Positions 28,806 to 37,283 of a stretch of DNA of 64,000 bases are shown piece by piece. The notes under the pieces are model-generated. The model made no database searches, was not told the DNA's origin, and worked only from the letters and a program-made list of their open reading frames with translations. The stretch lies in contig NZ_CP011273.1 of NCBI RefSeq assembly GCF_001610895.1, positions 62,001-126,000 on the forward strand. Reading direction: 5' to 3'. Position numbers and translations under genes: made by a program. The DNA is from Planctomyces sp. SH-PL62 (GTDB lineage Bacteria; Planctomycetota; Planctomycetia; Isosphaerales; Isosphaeraceae). Numbering within the stretch: position 1 is the first letter of the stretch; the number at the start of each line of letters is the position of its first letter.

Positions 28806-30599
28806 ATGGCGCTTCCGATCGAGGACTACGCGCTCATCGGCGACTGCCAGACGGCCGCCCTCGTCGGCAAGGACGGGTCGGTCGACTGGCTCTGCTTCCC
28901 GCGGTTCGACTCCCCGGCCTGCTTCGCGGCGCTCCTGGGGACGCCCGGGAACGGGCGGTGGCGGATCGCGCCGGCCGGGGGCGTCCGCTCCGTCCGGCGC
29001 CGCTACGTAGGCGACACCCTCGTCCTCGAAACCGAATTCGAGACGGAGGCCGGCAAGTTCGCGGTCATCGACTTCATGCCGATCCGGGGCGAGGCGCCCG
29101 ACGTCGTCCGGATCGTGGAAGGCCGGGGCGGCGCGGTCGCCGTGCGGAGCGAACTGGTCATCCGCTTCGACTACGGATCGATCATCCCGTGGGTCCAACG
29201 GGACGACGGCGGGGTGACGGCCGTCGCGGGGCCGGACGCGCTCCACCTCCGGACGCCGGCCGAGACCCACGGCGAGAACATGAAGACCGTCTCCGAGTTC
29301 ACGGTCCAGGCCGGCGAGCGCGTCCCCTTCGCCCTCACCTGGCACCGGTCGTTCGACCCCGTCCCGACGCCGGTCGACGCGGAGGCGTCGCTGGACGACA
29401 CCCTCGCCTGGTGGCGGGAGTGGTCGGGGCGGTGCACGTACCAGGGCGTCCGGCGGGACCTCGTCCTCCGCTCGCTGATCACGCTCAAGGCGCTCCAGTA
29501 CCTCCCGAGCGGCGGGATCGCGGCCGCCGCCACCACGTCGCTCCCGGAGTTCATCGGGGGCGTGAGGAACTGGGACTACCGGTATTGCTGGCTGAGGGAT
29601 GCGACCTTCACCCTCCTCACCCTCGTCAACGCCGGCTACACGGAGGAGGCCCGCGCCTGGCGGGAGTGGCTCCTGCGCGCCGTGGCCGGCGACCCGTCGA
29701 AGCTCCAGATCATGTACGGCCTCGGCGGCGAGCGGCGGCTCGACGAGTACCAGGTGCCGTGGCTCTCCGGCTACGAGGGGTCGAAACCCGTCCGGGTCGG
29801 GAACGCGGCGAGCACCCAGTTCCAGCTCGACGTGTACGGCGAGGTGGCGGACGCCCTCCACCACGCCCGGCTGGCGGGGTTGAAGCCCGCCCCGGCCGGG
29901 TGGGCGCTCGAGAGGGCGCTCGTGCGGTTCGTCGGCGACGTGTGGGATGACCCTGACGAAGGGATCTGGGAGGTCCGGGGACCGAAGCGGCACTTCACGC
30001 ATTCGAAGGTCATGGCCTGGGTCGCGCTCGACCGGGCGATCAAGAGCGCCGAGAAGTTCGGGCTCGACGGCCCGATCGACGCGTGGCGGGGGCTCCGCCG
30101 AGCGGTCCGCGACCGCGTCTGCCGGGACGGCTTCGACCCGGCGATGAACTCGTTCGTGCAGTCCTTCGGCTCGGACCTCCTCGACGCCAGCCTTCTCATG
30201 ATCCCGCTCGTCGGGTTCCTCCCCCCCTCCGACCCGCGGGTGCGGGGCACCGTGGAAGCCGTCGAACGCCACCTCCTCCGGGACGGATTCGTCCTCCGGT
30301 ACGACACGTCCAAGTCCGACGACGGCCTCCCGCCGGGCGAAGGGGCGTTCCTCGCCTGCACGTTCTGGCTCGCCGACAACTACGCCCTCCTCGGCGAGCG
30401 GGACAAGGCGGAGCGGCTCTTCGAACGGCTGTGCGGCCTCGCCAACGACGTGGGCCTCCTCGCCGAGGAGTACGACCCGGCGAGCCGGCGCCTCGTCGGC
30501 AACTTCCCGCAAGCGTTCTCCCACATCGGACTCGTCGACACGGCGATGAACCTGTCGCGACCAGAGTCCTGTCCCGCGGGACAACGTAAGGAGCGTTAG
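28806..30599 (+). CDS. Glycoside hydrolase family 15 protein (trehalase or glucoamylase type)
   Basis: Inverting glucosidase, cytoplasmic since no signal peptide is seen. The 597-residue product has an N-terminal trehalase-like domain (IEDYALIGDCQTAALVGKDG, DWLCFPRFDSP) and a GH15 (alpha/alpha)6 barrel with NWDYRYCWLRDA, the putative general acid Glu in GIWEVRG, SKVMAWVALDRA and the general base region LLAEEYDP. It ends in FSHIGLVDTAMNLS and then a short, unusual tail PESCPAGQRKER. Actinobacterial relatives act on trehalose; substrate cannot be settled from sequence. Coupled to glucose dehydrogenase. Confidence 0.92.
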   Translation: MALPIEDYALIGDCQTAALVGKDGSVDWLCFPRFDSPACFAALLGTPGNGRWRIAPAGGVRSVRRRYVGDTLVLETEFETEAGKFAVIDFMPIRGEAPDVVRIVEGRGGAVAVRSELVIRFDYGSIIPWVQRDDGGVTAVAGPDALHLRTPAETHGENMKTVSEFTVQAGERVPFALTWHRSFDPVPTPVDAEASLDDTLAWWREWSGRCTYQGVRRDLVLRSLITLKALQYLPSGGIAAAATTSLPEFIGGVRNWDYRYCWLRDATFTLLTLVNAGYTEEARAWREWLLRAVAGDPSKLQIMYGLGGERRLDEYQVPWLSGYEGSKPVRVGNAASTQFQLDVYGEVADALHHARLAGLKPAPAGWALERALVRFVGDVWDDPDEGIWEVRGPKRHFTHSKVMAWVALDRAIKSAEKFGLDGPIDAWRGLRRAVRDRVCRDGFDPAMNSFVQSFGSDLLDASLLMIPLVGFLPPSDPRVRGTVEAVERHLLRDGFVLRYDTSKSDDGLPPGEGAFLACTFWLADNYALLGERDKAERLFERLCGLANDVGLLAEEYDPASRRLVGNFPQAFSHIGLVDTAMNLSRPESCPAGQRKER

Positions 30600-30923
30600 G
30601 ACGAAGCACGAGCCGCCGGGCCGCGAACCGTCCGGCGTCCTGGCGGCTTGGAAGAAAGCTTCCCTGTGGCCAGGCACTGCATCTAGAGGATTTAGGCAAT
30701 GCGCGGGGGGCAAGACCGCTTAGATCCCCCCACTTTCCTGTTTGGGTGCCTGGACAATCGGAAAATCCCAAATAGGGAACGCTTCTGCCGCAGGATGCCA
30801 TCCAAGTAGTTATGGATTTTATATGGCCGGGCGCGGCTCCTCTAGCCTGCCCCCTGCGAGCATGGTAGTTTGATCGGTCGGTTTTTGTGCGAGGTCAAGG
30901 GGCGGCGGGCTGGGCGACAACTC
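30600..30923. other. Intergenic region of lower GC at the edge of the nuclease/ATPase module
   Basis: About 320 bases with visibly lower GC than the flanks. TTATAT at 30819-30824 could be a -10 box for the nuclease gene, but no good -35 sits 17 bases before it. The frame of the following gene is open from TTG at 30870. The composition change is consistent with the border of an acquired segment. Confidence 0.4.
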
Positions 30924-32000
30924 ATGAGTGTCAAAGACTGCCTCGTCAACCGCCCGCGCGAAGCCAGCGGCGCAATGGCGGCCAACCGCTTCGACTTCCA
31001 GCGGGATTGGGCGCTCTGCCACCTGTTCGAGTTGCAGGAAGGCGGCAAGGACTACGTGCTCGTGATGGAGCACCACGACGACGTGGTGGTCCTGGATTCG
31101 CCCGTCGACCCGAAGGCGGTCGATTGCTACCAGATCAAGACGGCGGATTCGCACTGGAGCCTGACCGCCCTGCTCAGGCCGAAGAAGCTGAAGAAGGCTA
31201 AGGGCAAGTCCATCCTCGGCAAGATGTACGAGAACTGCCTGGTCTTCAAGGCGAGCGTCCGGTCGGTCAACCTGGTCAGCAACTACCCCTACCGGATGGA
31301 CCTGAAGTGCGGGACCAAGTCCGACACGAAGGACACGATCTGCCTGAACGAGTTGGCCGACGAAGAGGCGGACGGCGTGATCGACAAGATCATGAACGAG
31401 CACGGTCTGACCGCCCCGCCGGTCTTCCTTGACCTGGCCAAGCTCGTCGTCACCGCGCTCAGCGTCCACGACCACGCGGACCACGCGAAGGGCAAATTGG
31501 TGGCGTTCCTCGAGCGGGAGCGGCCTGGGATTTCCATCGCGGTCGGTCCGCTCTATAACACGCTCTACGACGAGCTCAGGCGGAAGGCGAACTACGAGAA
31601 GCAGGGGCTGGATTACGACGGGGTCCTCAAGCACAAGGCGATCTCGCGGGCGCAGTTCACGGGTTTGATCTCGAAACTCCGGGAGGAGAAGAAGTTCGAG
31701 CGCGAGTGGCCAGCCATCGACGCGAAGCTGGCCTCGGAAGACGTGGGGTTTCGGGAGCTGATCCAGATCCGCGACGCCTGCCGCCTCTTCGAGATGGAGC
31801 GGATGCAGGACTGGAACGTCGTGCTTGCCCAGACCCGCCAGGCCGTCCAGGCTGCCGCCGACGACGCCTGCGCCGCGAAGCTTTCCGCAACGCTGGACCA
31901 TTGCGTCGCGCGGGTGCGGGCCCTGAGAATCAAGGGGTCGGAAATCTACGGCAACCCCTACCTGAAGGCCATCGCCCTCTTCCACCTATATGCTTATTAA
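30924..32000 (+). CDS. DUF4297 (Cap4-type) dsDNA nuclease domain protein
   Basis: A 358-residue protein whose N-terminus fits DUF4297: REASGAMAANRFDFQRDWAL, then an acidic EHHDDVVVLD (residues 49-58), and DCYQIKT (68-73), which together make a PD-(D/E)xK-like site with Q-x-K in the last position as in Cap4 effectors. The rest is helical with no SAVED domain, and may act as a partner-binding region. Frame is open from a TTG at 30870; ATG at 30924 is preferred, and ATG at 30975 is possible. It is 41 bases before an SMC-like ATPase gene, the arrangement of Lamassu/ABC-3C defence. DNA cleavage on phage sensing is inferred. Confidence 0.82.
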   Translation: MSVKDCLVNRPREASGAMAANRFDFQRDWALCHLFELQEGGKDYVLVMEHHDDVVVLDSPVDPKAVDCYQIKTADSHWSLTALLRPKKLKKAKGKSILGKMYENCLVFKASVRSVNLVSNYPYRMDLKCGTKSDTKDTICLNELADEEADGVIDKIMNEHGLTAPPVFLDLAKLVVTALSVHDHADHAKGKLVAFLERERPGISIAVGPLYNTLYDELRRKANYEKQGLDYDGVLKHKAISRAQFTGLISKLREEKKFEREWPAIDAKLASEDVGFRELIQIRDACRLFEMERMQDWNVVLAQTRQAVQAAADDACAAKLSATLDHCVARVRALRIKGSEIYGNPYLKAIALFHLYAY

Positions 32001-32041
32001 CAACTATAGGAAGCTTGTTCGCAACCTACGGAAGAAGACGG

Positions 32042-33748
32042 ATGCCAAGCTTCTTTTTAAAAAATCTGACCCTGCTCTCCCTGCAAGAAAAGCGGGGGAG
32101 AAGGTTCTCGTTCCACCCAAAGACGACGATAGTCAAGGGTGATAACGACACCGGCAAGTCGTCGCTCCTGAAGAGCATCTACCGCTGCTTCGGTGCCGCC
32201 CCCGCCGTCACCCACGCGAAATGGAAGGACGCCCGCGTCATCGGGGTCCTGACCTTCGCGGTGGACGGCAGGACGTTCCACGTCCTCCAGAACCAGACGC
32301 GTTACAGCTTCTTCGACGCCGACCGGCAGCACCTCGAGTCCTTCGATTCCGTCACCAACGGGGTCGCGCCCTACTTCGCCCGGCTGATGGGGTTCGGGTT
32401 GAAGCTGCCGACGCGCAAGGGGGACCTGGTCACGCCGCCGCCCGCCTACCTGCTCCTGCCCTTCTACGTCGACCAGGACGCGGGCTGGAAGAGCAGTTGG
32501 TCGTCCTTCGCCCGGCTGGACCAGTTCGCCAACTGGAAGAAGGACCTGGCTGAGTACCACGCGGGGGTGAGGCCGAACGAATACTACCGGGCGAAGGGCT
32601 CGCTGGACTCGCTGCACGAGAAGTTGCAGCCGCTGAACGGCAAGCAGGCGTCGCTCCGGTCGATCCTGCTCGACCTGGAAGAGCGCCTGAAGTCCGCGAC
32701 CTTCGACATGGACATTGAGGCCTATCAGAACGACGTGAAGGAGCTGCTGCTGCTCTGCGACAAGATCAAGAAGCGGGAGGAGCAGCTCCGCGAGCAACTG
32801 GCCCGGCATTATTCCGCGAAGACGGTGGTCGAGACGCAGATCGCCATCGCCAACAGCATGTTGGGCGACCTCCAGGCCGACATCGAGTACATCGTCAAGC
32901 ACGAGACCAAGGACCACATCGACTGCCCGATGTGCGGGGCGGTCTACGAGAATTCGTTCGAGGAGCGGCTGGCCATCGCCCAGGACGAGGACCGCTGCCA
33001 CGAGCTGCTGAGCCAGTTGCAGGACGACTTGATCGAGGTGAACGGCAAGATCGAGAAGACCAGCAACGCGTTCGTGGACACCAAGGCGGATTTCGCCCGG
33101 GTGGACAAGATCCTCAACACGAAGCGAGGGAAGCTGAAGCTGAAGGACTTGATCGAGAACGAGGGCCGGAAGCAGGTCCAACAGATCATCCGCAACGACA
33201 TCGCGGCGGTCGAGGGGCAGATCGCCGAGGTGCAGAAGGAGATAAACGCCGTCAAGGCGGAGATGGCCCTGTACGACAACGCGGAGCGGAGGAAGGCGAT
33301 AACCAAGAAGTTCCGCGAGATGATGGGGAAGTACCTGTTCGAACTGGAGGTCCACAACCTGGCCCACGAGAAGCTGCACGTCTATTCGAGCGTCTCGGAG
33401 ACCGGGAGCGACCTCCCCCGCGCCCTGCTGGCCTATTACTACAGCATCCTCCACCTGATGAAGGAGAATTCGACGGCGGCCTTCTGCCCCATCGTGATCG
33501 ACTCGCCGAACCAGCAGGACCAGGACATAGCCAACCTGAAGAAGATGCTGAGCTTCATCCACGAGCGGCGGCCCAAGGACTCGCAGGTGGTGCTGGGCCT
33601 GGTCGATGACTGCGGGGTCGAGTTCGACGGCAGCGTTATCGAGCTGTCGGACAAGAACCAGCTTTTGCAGACGAAGGGCTACGCCGCGATCTCGGCGGAA
33701 GTACGCGATCTGCTGGACAAGGTCCGCTTGAGCAACTCAGAGGAGTAG
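32042..33748 (+). CDS. SMC/Rad50-like ABC ATPase with zinc hook
   Basis: A 568-residue protein. Walker A is GDNDTGKSS (residues 33-41) and follows FFLKNLTLLS as in SMC/RecN-like heads. Coiled-coil arms flank the hook CPMCG (Cys295, Cys298), like the Rad50 zinc hook. The C-terminal half-head has SETGSDLPRALLAYYYSIL, a divergent signature motif, and Walker B IVIDSPNQQDQD (Asp487). The DSPNQQ ending is typical of conflict-system ABC ATPases rather than true Rad50. GGAAGAAG precedes the ATG at 32042. It is paired with the upstream DUF4297 nuclease, and resembles LmuB or the ABC component of ABC-3C systems. No separate middle subunit (LmuC) was seen. Confidence 0.85.
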   Translation: MPSFFLKNLTLLSLQEKRGRRFSFHPKTTIVKGDNDTGKSSLLKSIYRCFGAAPAVTHAKWKDARVIGVLTFAVDGRTFHVLQNQTRYSFFDADRQHLESFDSVTNGVAPYFARLMGFGLKLPTRKGDLVTPPPAYLLLPFYVDQDAGWKSSWSSFARLDQFANWKKDLAEYHAGVRPNEYYRAKGSLDSLHEKLQPLNGKQASLRSILLDLEERLKSATFDMDIEAYQNDVKELLLLCDKIKKREEQLREQLARHYSAKTVVETQIAIANSMLGDLQADIEYIVKHETKDHIDCPMCGAVYENSFEERLAIAQDEDRCHELLSQLQDDLIEVNGKIEKTSNAFVDTKADFARVDKILNTKRGKLKLKDLIENEGRKQVQQIIRNDIAAVEGQIAEVQKEINAVKAEMALYDNAERRKAITKKFREMMGKYLFELEVHNLAHEKLHVYSSVSETGSDLPRALLAYYYSILHLMKENSTAAFCPIVIDSPNQQDQDIANLKKMLSFIHERRPKDSQVVLGLVDDCGVEFDGSVIELSDKNQLLQTKGYAAISAEVRDLLDKVRLSNSEE

Positions 33749-34116
33749 GTCGCACGCCCGGCGGACCTAACGCTCCCGGCCGTGAGGTGGCTCCCCCCTA
33801 CTATCGTACTCGCGGTCTTGCCAGTCCTTCTTCGGCTGATCATGGCAGCTCATAAGCTCGCGGCCTATCTTGCAACTTAGTAGGTCGAGCCGCACGGTCA
33901 GCATGACCCGTGGCCGCGGTGGCCAGGCACCAAAGCTACATTCGGGGCCTCGGACGCCGTTCGGCTAGCTCGGGACGTTCCGTAACCCGGCGGATAGTGT
34001 CATTGTCTTTACGGGCTGCGCGCGTCGCGTGGCGGGGTCGTTGCTCCCTTGCCGCCTCTGGGCCGGTTCCTGCAACGGCTTCCCGCCTGGTCGACGAGCG
34101 AGCGAGGCTTCGAAAG

Positions 34117-34225
34117 TGCGCGAACGAAGCCAATTTCCGGGAGCGGGTTCTGGTGTTAAAGAGATGTCTGAAAAGGACTTGCGTGGTCGGCTTCGTTTCG
34201 CGGGGCGGGGCGAAGGAAGCCAATT
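34117..34225. repeat. 109-base repeat, copy 1
   Basis: Begins TGCGCGAACGAAGCCAATT and ends GCGAAGGAAGCCAATT, so each unit is bounded by direct copies of a GAA(C/G)GAAGCCAATT-like motif. Between them are a GGGTT, a TTAAA and the shared string AGGACTTG. The second copy lies exactly 161 bases downstream. Confidence 0.8.
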
Positions 34226-34277
34226 CGCGGCGGGCCTGGGGGCGATGCGAGGCGCGGGATCGGTGAGAGATGAAAAC

Positions 34278-34386
34278 TGCGCGAACGAAGCCAATTCTTG
34301 AAGCCGGGTTGTGGATTTAAAATGATTTGAAATAAGGACTTGTAGTGTCTGGTTCGTTCGGCGGGTCGGGGGGAACGAAGCCAATT
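34278..34386. repeat. 109-base repeat, copy 2
   Basis: Same length and ends as copy 1: it starts TGCGCGAACGAAGCCAATT and ends GAACGAAGCCAATT, with conserved GGGTT, TTTAAA and AGGACTTG in the middle and several substitutions elsewhere. It abuts the hemA stop at a distance of 11 bases. Confidence 0.8.
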
Positions 34387-34397
34387 TGGGGAGGGGC

Positions 34398-35717
34398 TCA
34401 GGTAATCTTCTTGAGGCTGGCCTGGGGCTGGGAGTCGGTGAGGCCGAAGAGGTGGCGGACGGCGGTGAGGATGGGGTGGGGGGATTCGGGGGCGGAGGCG
34501 GCTTCGGCGGCGGCGGTGCGGACGGCGGCGCGGGGGTGGTGGAGGAACTGGTTCTGGAGCCGGGCGGCCATGTGGGCGATGGCCTCGCGGTCGGCGTCGG
34601 AGAGCTGGGGCATGTTGCCGAAGAGGTGGTCCAGCTCGCGGCGGCGGATCTGGTCGGCCCGGTCGCCGAGCTGACGCAGGAGGACCCCGGCGTCCTGCTG
34701 GCGGCGGATGGCCGCGTAGCAGGCGGCGGTCTCGCGCTCGATGATCTGGAGGGCCGGGTCGACCCCCCGGCGGCGGCGCGAGAGGTTCTGCTCGGCCTGG
34801 GCGCGGAGGTCGTCGACGTTGTAGAGGGTCACCTGGTCGAGGTCGCCGATGCGGGGGTCGAAGTCGCGGGGGATGGCGATGTCGAGGATCAGGGACAGCC
34901 GGTTGCGGCGGGCGCGCTGGACGCGGACGTACTGGTCCAGGGTCATGATCGGCTCGGCGGCGGCGGTGGTGCTGATGACGAGATCGGCGTCGACGAGGGC
35001 CTGGCCCAGGCTGTCGAACGGCACGGCCCGGCCCCGCCAGCGTTCGGCGGCGGCCTCGGCGCGTTCGGCGTTCCGGTTGACGATCAGGATCCGTCCCGGC
35101 TCCAGCTTCTTGAGGTGCTGGAGGGTGAGGTCCCCCATCTTGCCGGCGCCGATCACCAGCACGGTCTTGTCGGTGAAGGTGTCGAAGACCTCGCGGGCGA
35201 GGTCCACGGCGACGCTGGCGACGGAGAGCTTCCCCTGGTCCATGCCGGTCTTCTCGCGGACGAGCTTGCCGACCCGAAGCGCGTTCTGGAAGACGGCGTG
35301 GAAGACCGGCCCGGCGGCCTTGCGGTCGACGGCCGAGCGGTACGCCTCGCGGACCTGGCCCAGGATCTGGCCCTCGCCCAGCACGAGGCTCTCCAGGCTG
35401 GCGGCGACCCGGAACAGGTGGCCGACGGCCGCCTCGTCGTGGTAGCCGACCAGGTGCCCGGCGAACTGGTCGGGATGCAGGCCGTGGAAGTCCGCGAAGA
35501 ACCCCGAGAGGGCGTCGACGTCGGGGATGGCGTCGGCCGGGCCGGCGGCGTAGATCTCGACCCGGTTGCAGGTCGAGAGGACGACGAACTCGCTCCCCGG
35601 GAAGGCGTCTTGAAGCGAGCGCAGGGCGGCGTCCAGGCGGTCGTCGCCGAAGGCCAGGGCCTCGCGGACCGTCGCGGGGGCGGATCGATGGTCGACCCCG
35701 AGGGCCAGCAGCCTCAC
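34398..35717 (-). CDS. hemA: Glutamyl-tRNA reductase
   Basis: Reduces glutamyl-tRNA to glutamate-1-semialdehyde with NADPH, starting tetrapyrrole synthesis by the C5 route. The 439-residue product has the nucleophile Cys50 in VLSTCNRVEIY, GHLFRVAASLESLVLGEGQILGQ, the NADPH loop VIGAGKMG and the C-terminal dimerisation helices. The start is GTG with GGGAGG five bases upstream, and it overlaps the stop of the HemX/CcsA-type gene by four bases (GTGA). The frame is open far upstream, but those residues do not match the family. Confidence 0.96.
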   Translation of the reverse strand: MRLLALGVDHRSAPATVREALAFGDDRLDAALRSLQDAFPGSEFVVLSTCNRVEIYAAGPADAIPDVDALSGFFADFHGLHPDQFAGHLVGYHDEAAVGHLFRVAASLESLVLGEGQILGQVREAYRSAVDRKAAGPVFHAVFQNALRVGKLVREKTGMDQGKLSVASVAVDLAREVFDTFTDKTVLVIGAGKMGDLTLQHLKKLEPGRILIVNRNAERAEAAAERWRGRAVPFDSLGQALVDADLVISTTAAAEPIMTLDQYVRVQRARRNRLSLILDIAIPRDFDPRIGDLDQVTLYNVDDLRAQAEQNLSRRRRGVDPALQIIERETAACYAAIRRQQDAGVLLRQLGDRADQIRRRELDHLFGNMPQLSDADREAIAHMAARLQNQFLHHPRAAVRTAAAEAASAPESPHPILTAVRHLFGLTDSQPQASLKKIT

Positions 35718-36586
35718 GGCAACCTCCCGATCGTCCGCGACGCGCCGTGGGCCGTGGGGAGCCGCAGGGCCTCGACCCCGACCCAGGTGAAGACCAGGAA
35801 GGCGAACGCCGCGATCGTCAACATCATCACCGTCCGCCCCCGCATCGACGGCCGGAACCGGGCGTGCAAGAGGCCCGCGAACACCAGCCACATCCCGAAG
35901 GCGCTGAGGACCTTGGGGTCGTACCAGGGGACCCCCAGGGAGGCCCCGACGCCCCCCTTCCGGAGTTCCACCACGCTGAGCAAGACCCCGATCAGGAGCC
36001 CCGCCGTCAGGAGCGGGAAGGCCGCGACCACCGCCCCTCGGTTGACCCGTTCGGACTGCTCCAGGCTCGGCAGCGAGAACCCGTACCGCCGCGTCTGCTT
36101 CGACTTGAGCCGGCGCATCTGGGCCAGGTACATCAGCCCGGTCGCGAACGCCAGCGACGCGCAGACGGCCCCCGCCAGCAGGAACGTCCCGTGGACGGTC
36201 CCCCAGAAGGCCGTGGCCCCGTCCCATTCCCGCCCTTCCGGCGACCGGGGGACGAACCACGCGGCCCCCAGGATCAGGCCCAGGACCAGGGGGAGCGTGA
36301 AGAAGCCGACGGCCACGTTGCGGGACCACTGGAGCATCAGGTAGAGGCTGATCAGGGCCACGACCCACGACAGCACCATCACCGACTCGAACGCCGAGGT
36401 CACCGGCAGGGTCTGGCGCGTCCAGGCGAGGTTGGCCAGGTAGAGCGTCTGCACGATCCATCCCAGGAAGGTCAGGCCGACCCCCAGGTGCCACCGGAAC
36501 CGGCTGCGCACGAAGACCCGGGCCAGCTCGACCGCCAGCGCAAGCCCGTAAGTCCCGGCGAAACACAGGATCTGCAGCCGATCCAT
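35714..36586 (-). CDS. Cytochrome c assembly (CcsA/HemX-type) membrane protein
   Basis: A 290-residue protein with about eight membrane helices. WGTVHGTFLLAGAVCASLAFATG carries the conserved His-bearing helix, and PKVLSAFGMWLVFAGLLHARF matches the CcsA-like core. It overlaps hemA by four bases, the classic hemX-hemA order, suggesting a role in heme handling or control of hemA as well as cytochrome maturation. Start at ATG 36586; the frame remains open upstream, but those residues are not hydrophobic and look like shadow. Confidence 0.88.
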   Translation of the reverse strand: MDRLQILCFAGTYGLALAVELARVFVRSRFRWHLGVGLTFLGWIVQTLYLANLAWTRQTLPVTSAFESVMVLSWVVALISLYLMLQWSRNVAVGFFTLPLVLGLILGAAWFVPRSPEGREWDGATAFWGTVHGTFLLAGAVCASLAFATGLMYLAQMRRLKSKQTRRYGFSLPSLEQSERVNRGAVVAAFPLLTAGLLIGVLLSVVELRKGGVGASLGVPWYDPKVLSAFGMWLVFAGLLHARFRPSMRGRTVMMLTIAAFAFLVFTWVGVEALRLPTAHGASRTIGRLP

Positions 36587-36806
36587 ACCGTTGCGGCCCT
36601 CGACGCCTCGATATCCGCGCCCCCCGCGCGCTCCGCCCCATTGTAAGAGAATCGCCGGCCGAATCCCAGAGGCGTCGGAGTTCGGGCCGCGCCTGCCCCG
36701 CGAGTCGGCCGGCGGGCGCATCGGGAGGAAGTCGCGGCGCGTATGATGGAGGATGAGCGGGGCCGTCGGCCCCATTTCCTCGGATCTGACGCGAAGGGTT
36801 TCCGCG

Positions 36807-37130
36807 ATGATCGACCTCATCAAGCAGACGCTGCTGACCGGCGTGGGCCTCGCCGTGCTGACCAAGGACAAGGTGGAGGAGCTCGGCCGCGGCCTGGTGG
36901 ACCAGGCCAAGCTCTCCGAGAACGAGGGCCGCGACTTCCTCGACAACCTCATGAAGCAGTCCGAGACCGCCCGCGACGAGTTCGAAGCTCGCGTCAACGG
37001 CCTGGTCAAGAAGGCCGTCGAGGGCCTCAACCTCGTCCACAAGGACGAACTGGCCTCGCTCCAGGCGCGGGTCGCCGAGCTGGAGACCGAACTCCAGAAG
37101 CACGAACGCTCGGCCGCCCACGACGCCTGA
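36807..37130 (+). CDS. Small coiled-coil (phasin-like) protein
   Basis: A 107-residue, largely helical, charged protein: MIDLIKQTLLTGVGLAVLTK, then EELGRGLVDQAKLSENEGRD, KKAVEGLN and a C-terminal heptad-like LQARVAELETELQKHE. It resembles the polyhydroxyalkanoate-regulator/phasin-like PhaF-type short proteins. GAAGGG lies 8 bases before the ATG at 36807; an earlier ATG at 36753 adds 18 residues without support. It is divergent from the hemX-hemA pair. Function not established. Confidence 0.75.
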   Translation: MIDLIKQTLLTGVGLAVLTKDKVEELGRGLVDQAKLSENEGRDFLDNLMKQSETARDEFEARVNGLVKKAVEGLNLVHKDELASLQARVAELETELQKHERSAAHDA

Positions 37131-37172
37131 CCGCGAGGGCGGCGGCCGACGACGCGGGGCCGGACCCTAACG

Positions 37173-37226
37173 CCCTTCCCCCCTCGCGGGGGAAGGTGGC
37201 CCGCAGGGCCGGATGAGGGGGGAGGA
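37173..37226 (+). repeat. Dispersed palindromic repeat, copy 3
   Basis: CCCTTCCCCCCTCGCGGGGG, then AAGGTGGCCCGCAGGGCC and GGATGAGGGGGGAGG. It is almost identical to 14056-14107 over its whole length, although 23 kb away. It lies between a convergent gene pair. Confidence 0.82.
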
Positions 37227-37283
37227 GGCAGGCCCGCGCCGGTCTGCCCGCCTCCTTCGACGACGCCTGGTCGGGGCTCCGGG

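Larger units (their letters stand above)
33749..34397. other. Intergenic region with long repeats
   Basis: About 650 bases with no supportable gene. It contains two copies of a 109-base repeat (34117-34225 and 34278-34386). Peptides translated from it carry repeated KPT/ANSR-like strings in several frames, typical of repeats and not of a protein. Confidence 0.6.

Noticed and set aside
27984-30713. 909-residue minus-strand frame opposite the GH15 and dehydrogenase genes
   Set aside because: Shadow of the two well-supported + strand enzymes.
30640-30860. Possible tRNA or small RNA in the lower-GC spacer
   Set aside because: No cloverleaf or T-loop GTTCRA signature found in either strand.
33936-34384. 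Open frames giving KPT-rich peptides near the 109-base repeats
   Set aside because: They arise from repeat DNA in several frames, so not proteins.
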